Both the position numbers and the translations under genes were made by a program. From an uncultured Opitutaceae bacterium (GTDB lineage: Bacteria > Verrucomicrobiota > Verrucomicrobiia > Opitutales > Opitutaceae), in assembly GCA_937942145.1 (NCBI GenBank), contig CALDFV010000240.1, positions 1-32,330 of the forward strand: a stretch of DNA of 32,330 bases, given 5' to 3'. Below are positions 23,072 through 31,857 of the stretch, one piece after another. The notes under the pieces were generated by a model, which was given only the letters and a program-made list of their open reading frames with translations, had not been told where the DNA came from and searched no databases. Position 1 is the first letter of the stretch; each line of letters begins with the position of its first letter.

Positions 23072-25633
23072 ATGAAAAACTTAAAATCACATTTTTCGAA
23101 ATTCGCTGTATACGCTGCAGTTGCCATGATTTCGATCGTCTCGACAAGTTCCTCCTTGGGACAGAGTGAGATCGATACCAAGATCCGATTGATGTCGGAG
23201 GCTCTGCAAGCACGCGACTCGGGAGACTTGGAGAAAGCCCGAGAGCGATTGAATCAGCTGTTGGAGATTACACCGGCTGACCGTTCAGTCCAAAGCATTC
23301 TCAAAAGCGTCGATAGCATGATCGCTGACAAGAACAGTGCGGGTGGCTCGAACGCTGCGTCGGCAGCCGCAGATCGAAGGGCAGCCCTGCAAAGCGAAGC
23401 GGAATATTTGGCGCGACTAGAGGCAGAGCGTATTGAAAAATCAATGGTGAGCGCTCGAGAGATTCGTGAAATCGCTTTAAGACAAAGTAAGCGCGGTGAC
23501 TTTCCGCTCGCTCTCAAAACCATTGATAGCGCGATTGGAATGCTGGAGCCGAATCCATTGACGCAAACGCTGATTGATGAGCTCAAGCGCGATCAGCGGG
23601 AGATCTTGAGAAAGCAATCGACGAGCGATGCCCGGCGTGTGTCCGCCGCCGAATCCTCAAATGGACTTTTGCCTATCGACCAGATCAGTCCAGATTTCGT
23701 CAATCTTCAGCAAGAGATTGAAGCATTGTCACTGCGCGGCCGGAGCCAGTTCATCGCAGGCGATATCGACGGAGCGGAGTCTTCCTTCAAGCAAATCGAA
23801 GCGCTAGATCCCAATAGCGCGATGGCGAAAAGCTTCCTTGTGAAGATCTCTCAAGAAAGACAGTCATTGGCTTACCTAAATAAACTGAAGTCTAGGGAAC
23901 AGCTTCTGGAAGAAGTCTCTAGCGCCTGGCAACGTCCGGGTATTTACGAAGAGCGTCCAGATGTGAACCCAACGGTGTTAGGCCCTGCTCCATTGCTGCA
24001 GAAGCTGGACCGGATTGTCATAGCCAATGTCAATTTTACTGAAGTCCCTCTTAACCAAGCAGTGAATACGCTAAGCGCGATTTCCGAGGATTTTGATAAC
24101 ACAGATATAGGAGCACCCGGTGTAAATCTCGTGCTCCTAGATCCAGAGCGGATCAATCCTACCGTGAACATCACGCTCCGCCATTTGTCGCTGAGGCGAA
24201 TATTGGATTTCATTGTCGACTCTGTTGGCTTTCAGTACGAAATCCAGGAAGATGCGGTAGTTCTGCGACCAGGAGGTGAAAATCGAAATCTGAATACAGA
24301 AGTATTTCCCGTTTCCCGGTCCACTGTAATTCGGATGACTGGATTGTCGGGTTCTTCGACTGAAAGCGCGTTTGATGCGGATCCATTCGCTTCTGGTGGT
24401 GGCACATCATCACCTGCAAGAGGAATGGCGAGCGATGCATTCACCATTCAAAATTTCTTGCAGCAGGCGGGGGTAGATTTCAGCAACACCGAAGGTAGCA
24501 CAATGGCTTACGACGGATCGGCGATGATTGTGACCCAATCCACGCGAAACCTGGAGCGTATCCGAAATATACTGAATCGGTATACCGATGTTAAGCAGGT
24601 CGAAATTGAAGCTAAGTTCCTCGAGGTTCAAGAAGGGACGATCGAAGAATTGGGATTTGATTGGATACTGACCCATGACGATAGCAGAACAAGTAGTAAT
24701 CCAAATGGAACGGGTGAGGACTACCGGAGTTCACTGAGAAGTCTCTCTGATACAAGTTCCCCCTCAAATGTATCGAGTGCTATTTTGATCGACGGACTGG
24801 AAGTCGAGCGGATTACACCTCCGGATATTCCAGGTGGCGTGCCTCTTGGGGTAGGCAGTGAGCCTTTGACACGAATTTTTGGGGACATCGGAAAGATGAG
24901 CGTGGACGTTGCCGTTCGCGCACTTTCCCAGACTTCCGGATCCGATCTGTTAAGCGCTCCTAAAGTAACCGTGCTTTCCGGAAACCAGGCGGAAATAAAC
25001 GTTAGCCAGGAGTTTCGTTACCCGACCCGCTACACGGATACTGAGAGTAATGTTGGTAATACCAGTGGTAGTATCAACGGTGGAGGTGCTGCTGGAGTAA
25101 CGATTACACCTGGTACGCCAGAAGATTTCGAAACTAGAAATATCGGAGTCGAACTCTCGGTAACGCCAATCGTTGAAGAGGATGATTACAGTATTACTTT
25201 GGAGCTCAACCCGAGCGTGACCGAATTTGAAGGATTCGTCGAGTACGGCGGGCCGAGCGTCGCATTGACTGCGGACCGCACAGTGAAAGTTCCCTCGGGT
25301 TTCTATCAACCGATTTTCGCGGTGAGGGAAATCTCAACCAAAGTTACCATATGGGATGGGGCAACCGTGGTAATGGGTGGTTTAACGCGTGAAGACGTGA
25401 TCACGGTTAACGACAAAGTTCCTTTTCTTGGAGACATGCCATTTTTCGGGCGGTTCTTCCGCTCTGAAGGTGAGACGTCCTCCAAGCGGAATTTGCTGAT
25501 ATTCGTTACGGCAAATCTGGTTAGTCCTGGTGGATCGCCCAAGCGTCAAACCCTTCGAGGGGTACAGCCAGGGGCACTCTTCCAGAATCCGACAATTGTA
25601 ACTCCGGGCGGAAGCGAGTCACGGAGTCAATAG
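23072..25633 (+). CDS. Secretin (PilQ/GspD-type outer-membrane channel, Amuc_1098-like)
   Basis: 853-aa secretin that would form the outer-membrane pore. The N-terminus is a signal peptide (FAVYAAVAMISIVSTSSSLG). A helical, TPR-like region follows (ALQARDSGDLEKARERLNQL; later RGRSQFIAGDIDGAESSFKQ). Next is an N0/STN-like domain (ANVNFTEVPLNQAVNTLSAI), then an N1-type domain (AMIVTQSTRNLERIRNILNR). The secretin core starts at VEIEAKFLEVQEGTIEELGF and contains LLSAPKVTVLSGNQAEINVS, RNIGVELSVTPIVEEDDYSI and the C-terminal signature VPFLGDMPFFGRFFRSEG...LLIFVTANLV. The C-terminal tail (about 40 aa) is Gly/Pro/Ser-rich. It is long because of the TPR part. It lies at the end of the operon, 26 nt after the Amuc_1099-like gene, and no PilB, PilC or PilT follows. 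Confidence 0.92.
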   Translation: MKNLKSHFSKFAVYAAVAMISIVSTSSSLGQSEIDTKIRLMSEALQARDSGDLEKARERLNQLLEITPADRSVQSILKSVDSMIADKNSAGGSNAASAAADRRAALQSEAEYLARLEAERIEKSMVSAREIREIALRQSKRGDFPLALKTIDSAIGMLEPNPLTQTLIDELKRDQREILRKQSTSDARRVSAAESSNGLLPIDQISPDFVNLQQEIEALSLRGRSQFIAGDIDGAESSFKQIEALDPNSAMAKSFLVKISQERQSLAYLNKLKSREQLLEEVSSAWQRPGIYEERPDVNPTVLGPAPLLQKLDRIVIANVNFTEVPLNQAVNTLSAISEDFDNTDIGAPGVNLVLLDPERINPTVNITLRHLSLRRILDFIVDSVGFQYEIQEDAVVLRPGGENRNLNTEVFPVSRSTVIRMTGLSGSSTESAFDADPFASGGGTSSPARGMASDAFTIQNFLQQAGVDFSNTEGSTMAYDGSAMIVTQSTRNLERIRNILNRYTDVKQVEIEAKFLEVQEGTIEELGFDWILTHDDSRTSSNPNGTGEDYRSSLRSLSDTSSPSNVSSAILIDGLEVERITPPDIPGGVPLGVGSEPLTRIFGDIGKMSVDVAVRALSQTSGSDLLSAPKVTVLSGNQAEINVSQEFRYPTRYTDTESNVGNTSGSINGGGAAGVTITPGTPEDFETRNIGVELSVTPIVEEDDYSITLELNPSVTEFEGFVEYGGPSVALTADRTVKVPSGFYQPIFAVREISTKVTIWDGATVVMGGLTREDVITVNDKVPFLGDMPFFGRFFRSEGETSSKRNLLIFVTANLVSPGGSPKRQTLRGVQPGALFQNPTIVTPGGSESRSQ

Positions 25634-25711
25634 CCCGTCGACTGATAGGCCTCTCAGTTATTCCACATTTGATATTTGCTCTTCCTCGTGTGGATGCGCG
25701 AGGATTGCATT

Positions 25712-26602
25712 ATGCCAAAGTACTTGCTCGTTGACGGATTCAATATGGCGTTTCGCGCCTATTATGCCGTTCATGAATTAGCCCGTTCCGACGGATTTCC
25801 AACGAATGCGCTCTACGGTTGGGTTCGCTCGATGTGGAAGCTCGTGGACGATCAGAAGCCAGATGAGACGATCGTCTTCTTCGACCTTGGAGGAGCCCAG
25901 GCGAAGCTGGCATTATTGCCTGAATACAAGGCGAATCGAGGTGAAACTCCCGAGGATTTTGAGAAGCAGGTTCCGATTATCAAGGCTCTCACGCAAGCGA
26001 TGGGGTATGGGATATACGAAGAAGACGGAGTCGAGTCCGATGACATCCTCGCTGCTTATGCGAATCGGTTATGTTCCAGGGAAGAGAATGCCCATGTGAT
26101 GATAGTGAGTGCCGACAAGGATTTTGCCCAATCGGTGACAGATCGAATCCACATGCTGTTGCCGCCCCCCACGGCGAATCCAAGACTGGGTTGGCGCGTA
26201 CTTGATCCAGAAGGTGTGGAAACTAAGTTTGGAGTAAAAACCACCCAAATAGCAGACTATTTGTCACTCATCGGAGATACGTCGGACAATATTCCCGGAA
26301 TTCCTGGCGTGGGTCCGAAGACCGCTGTGAAGTGGTTGAATGAATACAATGATATCGAAGGAGTTTCCAGTAACTCAAGTAGCCTAAAGCCAGTTCGATT
26401 TCAGGAGATTGTTCCGACGATGAGTGAACAACTGGCGATTAACCGGAAGATTATTACTTTTGATCCGGATTGCGGGCCGGAGTTTATTCCCTCGGGTGTA
26501 GTCGACCCAACAAGCCTTTTCAAAATCCTTGAAGAGATGGAGATGAAAACGCATCTGAAAGAAGCAAAAAAGCGGTATTCTCAGGGCGAGTTGGCTCTGT
26601 AG
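25712..26602 (+). CDS. Stand-alone 5'-3' exonuclease / flap-nuclease-like protein
   Basis: 296-aa protein matching the 5'-3' exonuclease (FEN-like) domain found at the N-terminus of DNA polymerase I, but without a polymerase domain, like ExoIX/Xni. Metal-site and fold motifs: MPKYLLVDGFNMAFRAYYAV (first Asp), ETIVFFDLGG, EEDGVESDDILAAYANRL (acidic cluster), MIVSADKDFAQSV, and the helix-three-turn-helix GDTSDNIPGIPGVGPKTAVK, which binds DNA. It probably removes flaps or primers during replication or repair. The frame is open from a TTG at 25676, but ATG 25712 starts exactly at the conserved LVDGFN strand and has GAGGA about 10 bases upstream, so it is preferred. It follows the secretin by 78 nt but is probably an independent housekeeping gene. 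Confidence 0.88.
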   Translation: MPKYLLVDGFNMAFRAYYAVHELARSDGFPTNALYGWVRSMWKLVDDQKPDETIVFFDLGGAQAKLALLPEYKANRGETPEDFEKQVPIIKALTQAMGYGIYEEDGVESDDILAAYANRLCSREENAHVMIVSADKDFAQSVTDRIHMLLPPPTANPRLGWRVLDPEGVETKFGVKTTQIADYLSLIGDTSDNIPGIPGVGPKTAVKWLNEYNDIEGVSSNSSSLKPVRFQEIVPTMSEQLAINRKIITFDPDCGPEFIPSGVVDPTSLFKILEEMEMKTHLKEAKKRYSQGELAL

Positions 26603-26727
26603 ACTATTGCGCGTCTGACCGTACTTCGTTTTTCAAGCTAGGCGGGAAAATCTTCGTATCTCGTAATGATCGATTTTTGGGATTTCCAATTTGGCGACAT
26701 CCGCACGTGGCCCAGAGGGCGAAACGG

Positions 26728-26802
<75 letters not shown>

Positions 26803-26916
26803 AACCGTTGGAAAGGGAGGAAAAAGTGCTCCAAATCTAAGTCAAGTCAAGTTTCCTTTAGATCTGGTGTAGATGTTCCGATGGATTGCCCCCCGGCCGG
26901 AACCCTAATGGAAGAG

Positions 26917-27228
26917 TCAATTTGGGGATACTGCGGCAAGGAGCTTTCTAATTTCGGCTTCCGGTGCCTCATGCTCTTGCTCAATTGCGAGTTTGAGGGC
27001 TCGATTTAGTTCAACCCTTGCCTCCTCCATTCTTTTTAGAGCTATTTGGCATTTAGCTTTGAGAATCGAAGCCATCATCCAATCCGGCTTCTTTTGCTGG
27101 CACTTTTCGAACAGAGGAATCGCCTTGCTAGGATTCCCCTCATCCATAAGCGCTTGGCCGAGTGAAAAGCGGAACAATTCGTTCTCTGGATTTGCGGCGA
27201 GGAGCTCTTTGAATTTCTCGGACTTCAT
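26917..27228 (-). CDS. Small TPR (tetratricopeptide) protein
   Basis: 103-aa helical protein with about two TPR repeats: ENELFRFSLGQALMDEGNPS then KAIPLFEKCQQKKPDWMMAS, and ILKAKCQIALKRMEEARVEL then NRALKLAIEQEHEAPEAE. Small aromatic/Ala/Gly positions fit the TPR A- and B-helix pattern. No signal peptide is seen, so it is probably cytoplasmic. Such small TPR proteins act as adaptors, and no partner can be named. The ATG at 27228 is 37 nt downstream of the dinG stop on the same strand, so the pair is likely co-transcribed. Confidence 0.72.
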   Translation of the reverse strand: MKSEKFKELLAANPENELFRFSLGQALMDEGNPSKAIPLFEKCQQKKPDWMMASILKAKCQIALKRMEEARVELNRALKLAIEQEHEAPEAEIRKLLAAVSPN

Positions 27229-27265
27229 TGTATTCTACGATTGTTCCAGCTGAATGGCTGGGAAC

Positions 27266-29365
27266 TCATTGGCGGGGCGGGATTCTACGAAGGGTTGGAG
27301 AGATGGATTCATCAATGTCGCGAAAACGATCTTCGCGGTCTGATTGGTTCATGCGAATGAACTTGGACTTTGGTAAACTCTGCAAGAATTGGCGACCATA
27401 AGATTTTTGCAGTACGCGGGAATCTAGAATCGTGATGATTCCCTGGTCGTCTTTTTTTCGTATCAGTCTGCCGATGCCCTGTCGGAACTTAATTAGAGCC
27501 TCTGGCAACGTCATTTCTGCGAATGGATTTCCACCTTGTTCTTTGATCCGCTCGGACTTCGCTTCAGCGATGGGGTGGGTGGGAACATCGAATGGGAGCC
27601 GCGTCAGTATGACTTGTGACAGAGCGGGTCCAGGAACGTCTACGCCGGTCCAGAAGCTGTCGGTTCCAAAGAGAACGCCATTGCCAGAGTTTCGCAGACC
27701 GGCGGAAAGTTCGGATCGATTGAGTCCTTGTCCTTGGGCAAAGAACGCGCGACCGGAATCGAGAAAGTGAGATTCAAGCGCATCACCGGCTTTCCTAAGG
27801 TCTGAGTAGTTAGTGAAGAGGACAAGCGTACCCCCCGCTACACGATCCACGCAGAATTTAATGTAGTCGATCAGTGTCTCGATTGCCAGTTTCGCTTCTT
27901 CGGGAGTGGGAGCGGGAATATCGCTCGCAACGTAGATCCGGGTATTGGCTTCGTAGTCGAAGGGCGATTCGACTCGGTGGGCGGTTTTGCCTTCGGCACC
28001 GACTTTTAATTGAAAAGGGACTAAGTCTTGCGCGATCGAGAGCGTAGCGCTGGTAAGGACCACTGAGCGATCTTCGCCAAACAATTCTTCACGGAGGTAG
28101 GGCGCGATCTCAATGGGCGCGGTGCGCAATGTGACAATTTGGTTTCTCCGGCCACTTCGTTCAATCCAGTGGACATGATCCTCTTCTGCTAGGTCGATGA
28201 AACGTCGGATTCCTGCGTAGTAGCTGTGCACTCGGTTTCTCTGGTCCTTGAGCTCGTCGTGCATCGCCCCGTCTTCGATCTTCGAAAGAATGCCATCCAT
28301 AACTTGGACCACTGCTTTAAGCGGAGAAACAATGGTGGGCTCGCACCAGTCAGGCTCTGAAATACGGGCAATAGGGCGTTGAGACAGTCGAGTAGCCGCA
28401 ATGTATCCAAAAAATTCCTGCGAAGCTTCTTGTGCGTCTACGATAGCTTGAAGCTGTTTAGGGTGAGCCCACTTGCGGACAACACCTGACTTTCGTTTCG
28501 GATTAAACAGACTCTTAAGTTGACGATCGAGACCATAGGAACTGATACGAGCTCCGAAGTGTTCGGTCGCGACTTCGGCAGTTGTATGCGCCTCGTCAAT
28601 AATAAGAAAGTCTTCAGGAAGGAGAATCCCCTTGGCGTTGGGAGCCAGACCTCCGGCGCTCAGGAGAGCGAAGAGGAGACTGTGGTTTACGATGACCACT
28701 TGGGCTTTGCGCATTTCAGCCCGAGCTTTTTGGTAGTAGCAGGTGTTTGGGTTGCAGTTCTTTCGATTACAGGCTGAACCTTCGGCATTGACCATTTCCC
28801 ACACATCGTAGTTGGGAATCGGATTCATCTCTTGGCGCAGGCCCGATTTAGTATTTTGCGACCAGTCTGCGATTCGTTTCAGCTCATCGATCTCATCGTT
28901 TGGGAATAATTCCGTCTTGTTGGCGATCGCGTTGGCCAGGCGGGTGGGGCAGAGGTAGTTTCCTTTTCCTACAAGAATGACAGACCGGAATTCAGCATAT
29001 TTTTCCAGTTCGGGAACTTTGCGAAATAGAGTGCGGCAAATCGGCAAGTCGTTTCTTTCGATCTGCTCCTGTAGGGCAATCGTATTGGATGAAACGATAC
29101 AGGGTCTTTTCGAATCGATAGAGTGGATGACTCCTGGAACTAGATAAGCAAGGCTCTTCCCGACACCGGTTCCTGCTTCAAAAACAAGCGGTTGGTCTTC
29201 CTGCATGGATAAGCTGACCGCTTTGGCCATAGAACTTTGTTCAGGGCGGTGCTCGAGAGAGAGAGCGGTCTGCAGCCAGCCCATTTCGTTGAAAACGCGT
29301 GCAACGGTATCGGTCAGGTAAGGGGTCGGCGAGCGGCTTTCTGCACCTTCGTTAGGCGAAATCAT
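27266..29365 (-). CDS. dinG: DinG/YoaA-family iron-sulfur DNA helicase
   Basis: 699-aa superfamily 2 (XPD/DinG-type) ATP-dependent 5'-3' helicase acting on branched DNA and R-loops. Visible: Walker A EAGTGVGKS with Lys70; four cysteines for a 4Fe-4S cluster at Cys139 (YLCPTRL), Cys199, Cys204 and Cys209 (ACNRKNCNPNTCYYQ); QVVIVNHSLLF; the DEAH box LIIDEAHTTAE near residue 260; motif III-like VVLTSATLS; FGTDSFWTGVDVPGPALSQV; and the motif VI arginine region RQGIGRLIRKKDDQG. Length fits DinG/YoaA. No N-terminal exonuclease domain is present, unlike Firmicutes DinG. ATG at 29365. It lies between an L,D-transpeptidase and the small TPR gene on the same strand. Confidence 0.92.
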   Translation of the reverse strand: MISPNEGAESRSPTPYLTDTVARVFNEMGWLQTALSLEHRPEQSSMAKAVSLSMQEDQPLVFEAGTGVGKSLAYLVPGVIHSIDSKRPCIVSSNTIALQEQIERNDLPICRTLFRKVPELEKYAEFRSVILVGKGNYLCPTRLANAIANKTELFPNDEIDELKRIADWSQNTKSGLRQEMNPIPNYDVWEMVNAEGSACNRKNCNPNTCYYQKARAEMRKAQVVIVNHSLLFALLSAGGLAPNAKGILLPEDFLIIDEAHTTAEVATEHFGARISSYGLDRQLKSLFNPKRKSGVVRKWAHPKQLQAIVDAQEASQEFFGYIAATRLSQRPIARISEPDWCEPTIVSPLKAVVQVMDGILSKIEDGAMHDELKDQRNRVHSYYAGIRRFIDLAEEDHVHWIERSGRRNQIVTLRTAPIEIAPYLREELFGEDRSVVLTSATLSIAQDLVPFQLKVGAEGKTAHRVESPFDYEANTRIYVASDIPAPTPEEAKLAIETLIDYIKFCVDRVAGGTLVLFTNYSDLRKAGDALESHFLDSGRAFFAQGQGLNRSELSAGLRNSGNGVLFGTDSFWTGVDVPGPALSQVILTRLPFDVPTHPIAEAKSERIKEQGGNPFAEMTLPEALIKFRQGIGRLIRKKDDQGIITILDSRVLQKSYGRQFLQSLPKSKFIRMNQSDREDRFRDIDESISPTLRRIPPRQ

Positions 29366-29448
29366 AGAATATTGAGATAAGGATATTTACTCTGTTCAAG
29401 AGACGCGATCGTCGAGACAAATAACTCTGATGCCTTCCAGCAGCTACT

Positions 29449-30093
29449 TCACTCGCCTATGAAAACATGGTCGCCGGCTTCCACGGAATTGTACAGAGCC
29501 AGCATATCGACGTTCGATAGTTGAATGCAGCCCCCACTGGCAGGGCGACCAATCTTGTTTTCATGGTTCGTGCCGTGAATGTAGATGAATCTCGAGTAGG
29601 AGTCGCAGTCCTCTCCTTTGTTGAACCCCGGCTCAAGTCCCTCAAGCCAGAGAATCCGAGTGGTAATTAAGTTGGGTTTCTGGTCAGCAGAATCGAGATC
29701 CTGATAGCGTTTGCCGATGCTGACCCGTCCCTTGAAGACTTCGCCCAGCACGGCTCCGTTTCCGATTTTATCGCGAATTCGATGCAGACCCAGCGGCGTC
29801 CCTCCGGAACCGTCAGTATTGGAAGGCGGTTTTAGTCCGGTAGATACCTTGTATTCGATGAGAGTCTGGTTGTTTTCGAGGAGGTACAAAGCCTGCTTTT
29901 CGATTGATACCAGCAAGCGTCGCGCTGAGGGCTTGATATTTAGCGCTTCAACCTTATCGGTGTACGGCTGATTTAATTCGGGAATCATTTGGAGAGTATG
30001 GTCGATCGGCAACCGTCCAGAGTTGATTGAATGATCCGAGCGGGTCCATTCGTTTCCATCGAAGACGATGGATCGGATAGAAATTTTAGACAA
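29449..30093 (-). CDS. L,D-transpeptidase (YkuD family)
   Basis: 214 aa (TTG start at 30093). A YkuD-family catalytic domain occupies roughly residues 57-212: RRLLVSIEKQALYLLENNQT at the start, a GTPLGLHRIRDKIGNGA loop, and the active site YIHGTNHENKIGRPASGGCI with His173 and nucleophile Cys189. The usual S-H-G-C is S-G-G-C here, a substitution seen in some members. These enzymes form 3-3 peptidoglycan cross-links or attach lipoproteins to the wall. No signal peptide or membrane anchor can be seen, which is odd for this family. The start is doubtful: TTG at 30093 lies only 10 nt from the divergent asd start, and a later start (Met36, 29988) is possible. Same strand as dinG, 83-nt gap. Confidence 0.82.
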   Translation of the reverse strand: MSKISIRSIVFDGNEWTRSDHSINSGRLPIDHTLQMIPELNQPYTDKVEALNIKPSARRLLVSIEKQALYLLENNQTLIEYKVSTGLKPPSNTDGSGGTPLGLHRIRDKIGNGAVLGEVFKGRVSIGKRYQDLDSADQKPNLITTRILWLEGLEPGFNKGEDCDSYSRFIYIHGTNHENKIGRPASGGCIQLSNVDMLALYNSVEAGDHVFIGE

Positions 30094-30103
30094 ATTTAGA
30101 ACA

Positions 30104-31105
30104 ATGGGTTACAAAGTAGGTATTGTGGGCGCGACCGGAGCGGTCGGCCAGGAGCTGATTTCTCTCTTGGAGAGCAGAAAGTTTCCGCTGGATGAGTTGA
30201 AACTCTTCGCGTCGAGCCGCTCTGCGGGCAAGAGCATGTCAGCATTGGGGGAGTCTGTCATCATTGAAGAGGCGACCGAGTCGTGTTTCGATGGACTGGA
30301 CTTCGCGATATTTTCTGCGAGTGGAACTTTGTCGAAGGCGCTTTGCCCCGCAGCGGCAGCAGCGGGTGTCGTAGCGATCGATAATAGCTCGGCCTTTAGA
30401 ATGGATCCGAGTGTCCCTCTTGTCATACCGGAAATCAATGCGGCAGCGGCAAGGGAGCATAAGGGAATTATCGCGAATCCTAACTGTACAACCGCTATCA
30501 CCTTAATGGCGACGTTTCCGCTGCATCAGCGTTTTGGATTGAAGCGCTTGATTACCTCAACCTACCAAGCGGTCAGTGGAAGCGGGGTTGCGGCTATGGC
30601 GGAACTAAAAAACCAAATGGGCCAGATTTCCCGCGGGGAAGCGGTTGCAGTGGAGGCCTATCCTTACCAGATCGCTCTAAACGCGTTGCCGCATGTCGAT
30701 TCGTTCCTGGATTCTGGATATACTAAGGAGGAGATGAAGATGTTGAATGAAAGCCGGAAGATCATGGATTTGCCCGATCTGATTGCGTCCTGTACTTGTG
30801 TTAGGGTTCCGGTGATGCGCTCGCATTCGGTTTCGGTGAATGCTGAATTTGAAAAAGAGGTCTCTGTCGAGGAGGCGAGAGTAGCCATCGAATCAGCTCC
30901 GGGTATTGAGTTGGTGGATGACCCAGAAAACGGCAGATATCCGATGCCGCTTGATTTCGCGGAAAAGGAGGCTTGTGGAGTGGGTCGTTTTCGCAAAGAC
31001 CTCGCCTTTGAAAATGGGCTGGCCTACTGGGTGGTAGGGGATCAGCTCTGGAAAGGGGCGGCGCTGAATGCGATACAGATCGCTGAGTGCCTTTGCGAAG
31101 GATAA
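30104..31105 (+). CDS. asd: Aspartate-semialdehyde dehydrogenase
   Basis: 333-aa NADPH-dependent enzyme reducing aspartyl phosphate to aspartate semialdehyde, the branch point to lysine/diaminopimelate, threonine and methionine. Visible: the dinucleotide motif VGIVGATGAVGQELISLLE at the N-terminus, LKLFASSRSAGK, DNSSAFRMDPSVPLVIPE, the catalytic Cys128 in NPNCTTAITLMA, STYQAVSGSG, VPVMRSHSVS with the active-site His, and a C-terminal LAFENGLAYWVVGDQLWKGA. ATG at 30104 places the start right before the Rossmann strand; an upstream TTG-type extension to 30068 would add residues lacking conservation. The divergent L,D-transpeptidase starts almost at the same point. Confidence 0.94.
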   Translation: MGYKVGIVGATGAVGQELISLLESRKFPLDELKLFASSRSAGKSMSALGESVIIEEATESCFDGLDFAIFSASGTLSKALCPAAAAAGVVAIDNSSAFRMDPSVPLVIPEINAAAAREHKGIIANPNCTTAITLMATFPLHQRFGLKRLITSTYQAVSGSGVAAMAELKNQMGQISRGEAVAVEAYPYQIALNALPHVDSFLDSGYTKEEMKMLNESRKIMDLPDLIASCTCVRVPVMRSHSVSVNAEFEKEVSVEEARVAIESAPGIELVDDPENGRYPMPLDFAEKEACGVGRFRKDLAFENGLAYWVVGDQLWKGAALNAIQIAECLCEG

Positions 31106-31173
31106 GCAGGTTGCGCTGCCAAGGATGAAATATCGAGTTGCCGAAGTCACGGAATTCTAAATAGTCAGTTCAC

Positions 31174-31635
31174 ATGAGTTTGCGAATCTTGGCCCTTTTG
31201 GGGGGAATGATAACCCTTTGTTTGTCTAGCCTCATTGCCCAGACAGACATAGCTCCCTATGCGTCCGAAGCGGATTTAGGGAAGCTCATTGGGCAGAAGG
31301 CTAGACTGGAAGGGGTCTATCATAGAGACGCTTTCAATGCTCCTGCCATCGCGATCAGTGGCCGTGTCTACTATTTATTAGAGAATCCTCCCAATAAACG
31401 GTCCTACAAATTTCCTTCAGAAAGCAGTTTCGCGAGTATCGAAGGGATCCTTTACTTGTACGATGGGGACCTGCAGTTCAATGAGCTCTACAGCGCGATT
31501 GGCAAGCGGTACTATTTTTTTAGTATGGATGACGCTAGGATCAAATTTGGCGTCTCGCTTAAATCGAAAAACCAACCGAGGGAAATTGTTCCAGCAACCA
31601 AACCGGCCGTAGACCCGGATGCGTCGCGTTTTTAG
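31174..31635 (+). CDS. Small secreted protein of unknown function
   Basis: 153-aa protein with a signal peptide (LRILALLGGMITLCLSSLIA, cleaved before QTDIA). The mature part is beta-rich: LIGQKARLEGVYHRDAFNAP, AIAISGRVYYLLENPP, SFASIEGILYLYDGDLQF and RYYFFSMDDARIKFGVSL; this alternation is compatible with an OB-like barrel, but no family is recognised. The C-terminus is Pro/Lys-rich (KNQPREIVPATKPAVDP). It follows asd by 68 nt on the same strand and could be co-transcribed. ATG at 31174 directly precedes the leader. Confidence 0.6.
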   Translation: MSLRILALLGGMITLCLSSLIAQTDIAPYASEADLGKLIGQKARLEGVYHRDAFNAPAIAISGRVYYLLENPPNKRSYKFPSESSFASIEGILYLYDGDLQFNELYSAIGKRYYFFSMDDARIKFGVSLKSKNQPREIVPATKPAVDPDASRF

Positions 31636-31857
31636 GTGCTGTAGAGAATCAAGTCGTCGATCTCGCTGATGCCTTGGAGATGGCGATGATGCGGAAGGAA
31701 GGGTTGGATTGAAGCTGACGATTGCGAGTCTCTCGCGAAAACCTTTCGTGTTATTCCGTCATCGCTCCCTAGGTGGATTCGCCAAAGCCATTGAGGTTCC
31801 TGTGGGGTCATTGGCTGGAAGAAACTTTCTTATAAAAGAAAATCGGCCGACGGAAAG
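31636..31857. other. Gap between last gene and tandem repeats
   Basis: 222 bases with no supported gene. A short frame (tta ggt gct gta gag...) ending in TGA near 31710 reads VENQVVDLADALEMAMMRKE, which looks amphipathic and could be the C-terminal scrap of a lost gene, but it has no start. The rest carries no recognised signal. Confidence 0.4.

Noticed and set aside
26880-26915. Terminator hairpin (CCCCGGCCGG) after the small TPR gene
   Set aside because: It is a self-complementary GC octamer without a loop of useful size and with no T-run on the - strand.
31640-31711. Frame ending VENQVVDLADALEMAMMRKE
   Set aside because: It looks coding-like but is a tail with no start and too short to assign; treated as possible debris.
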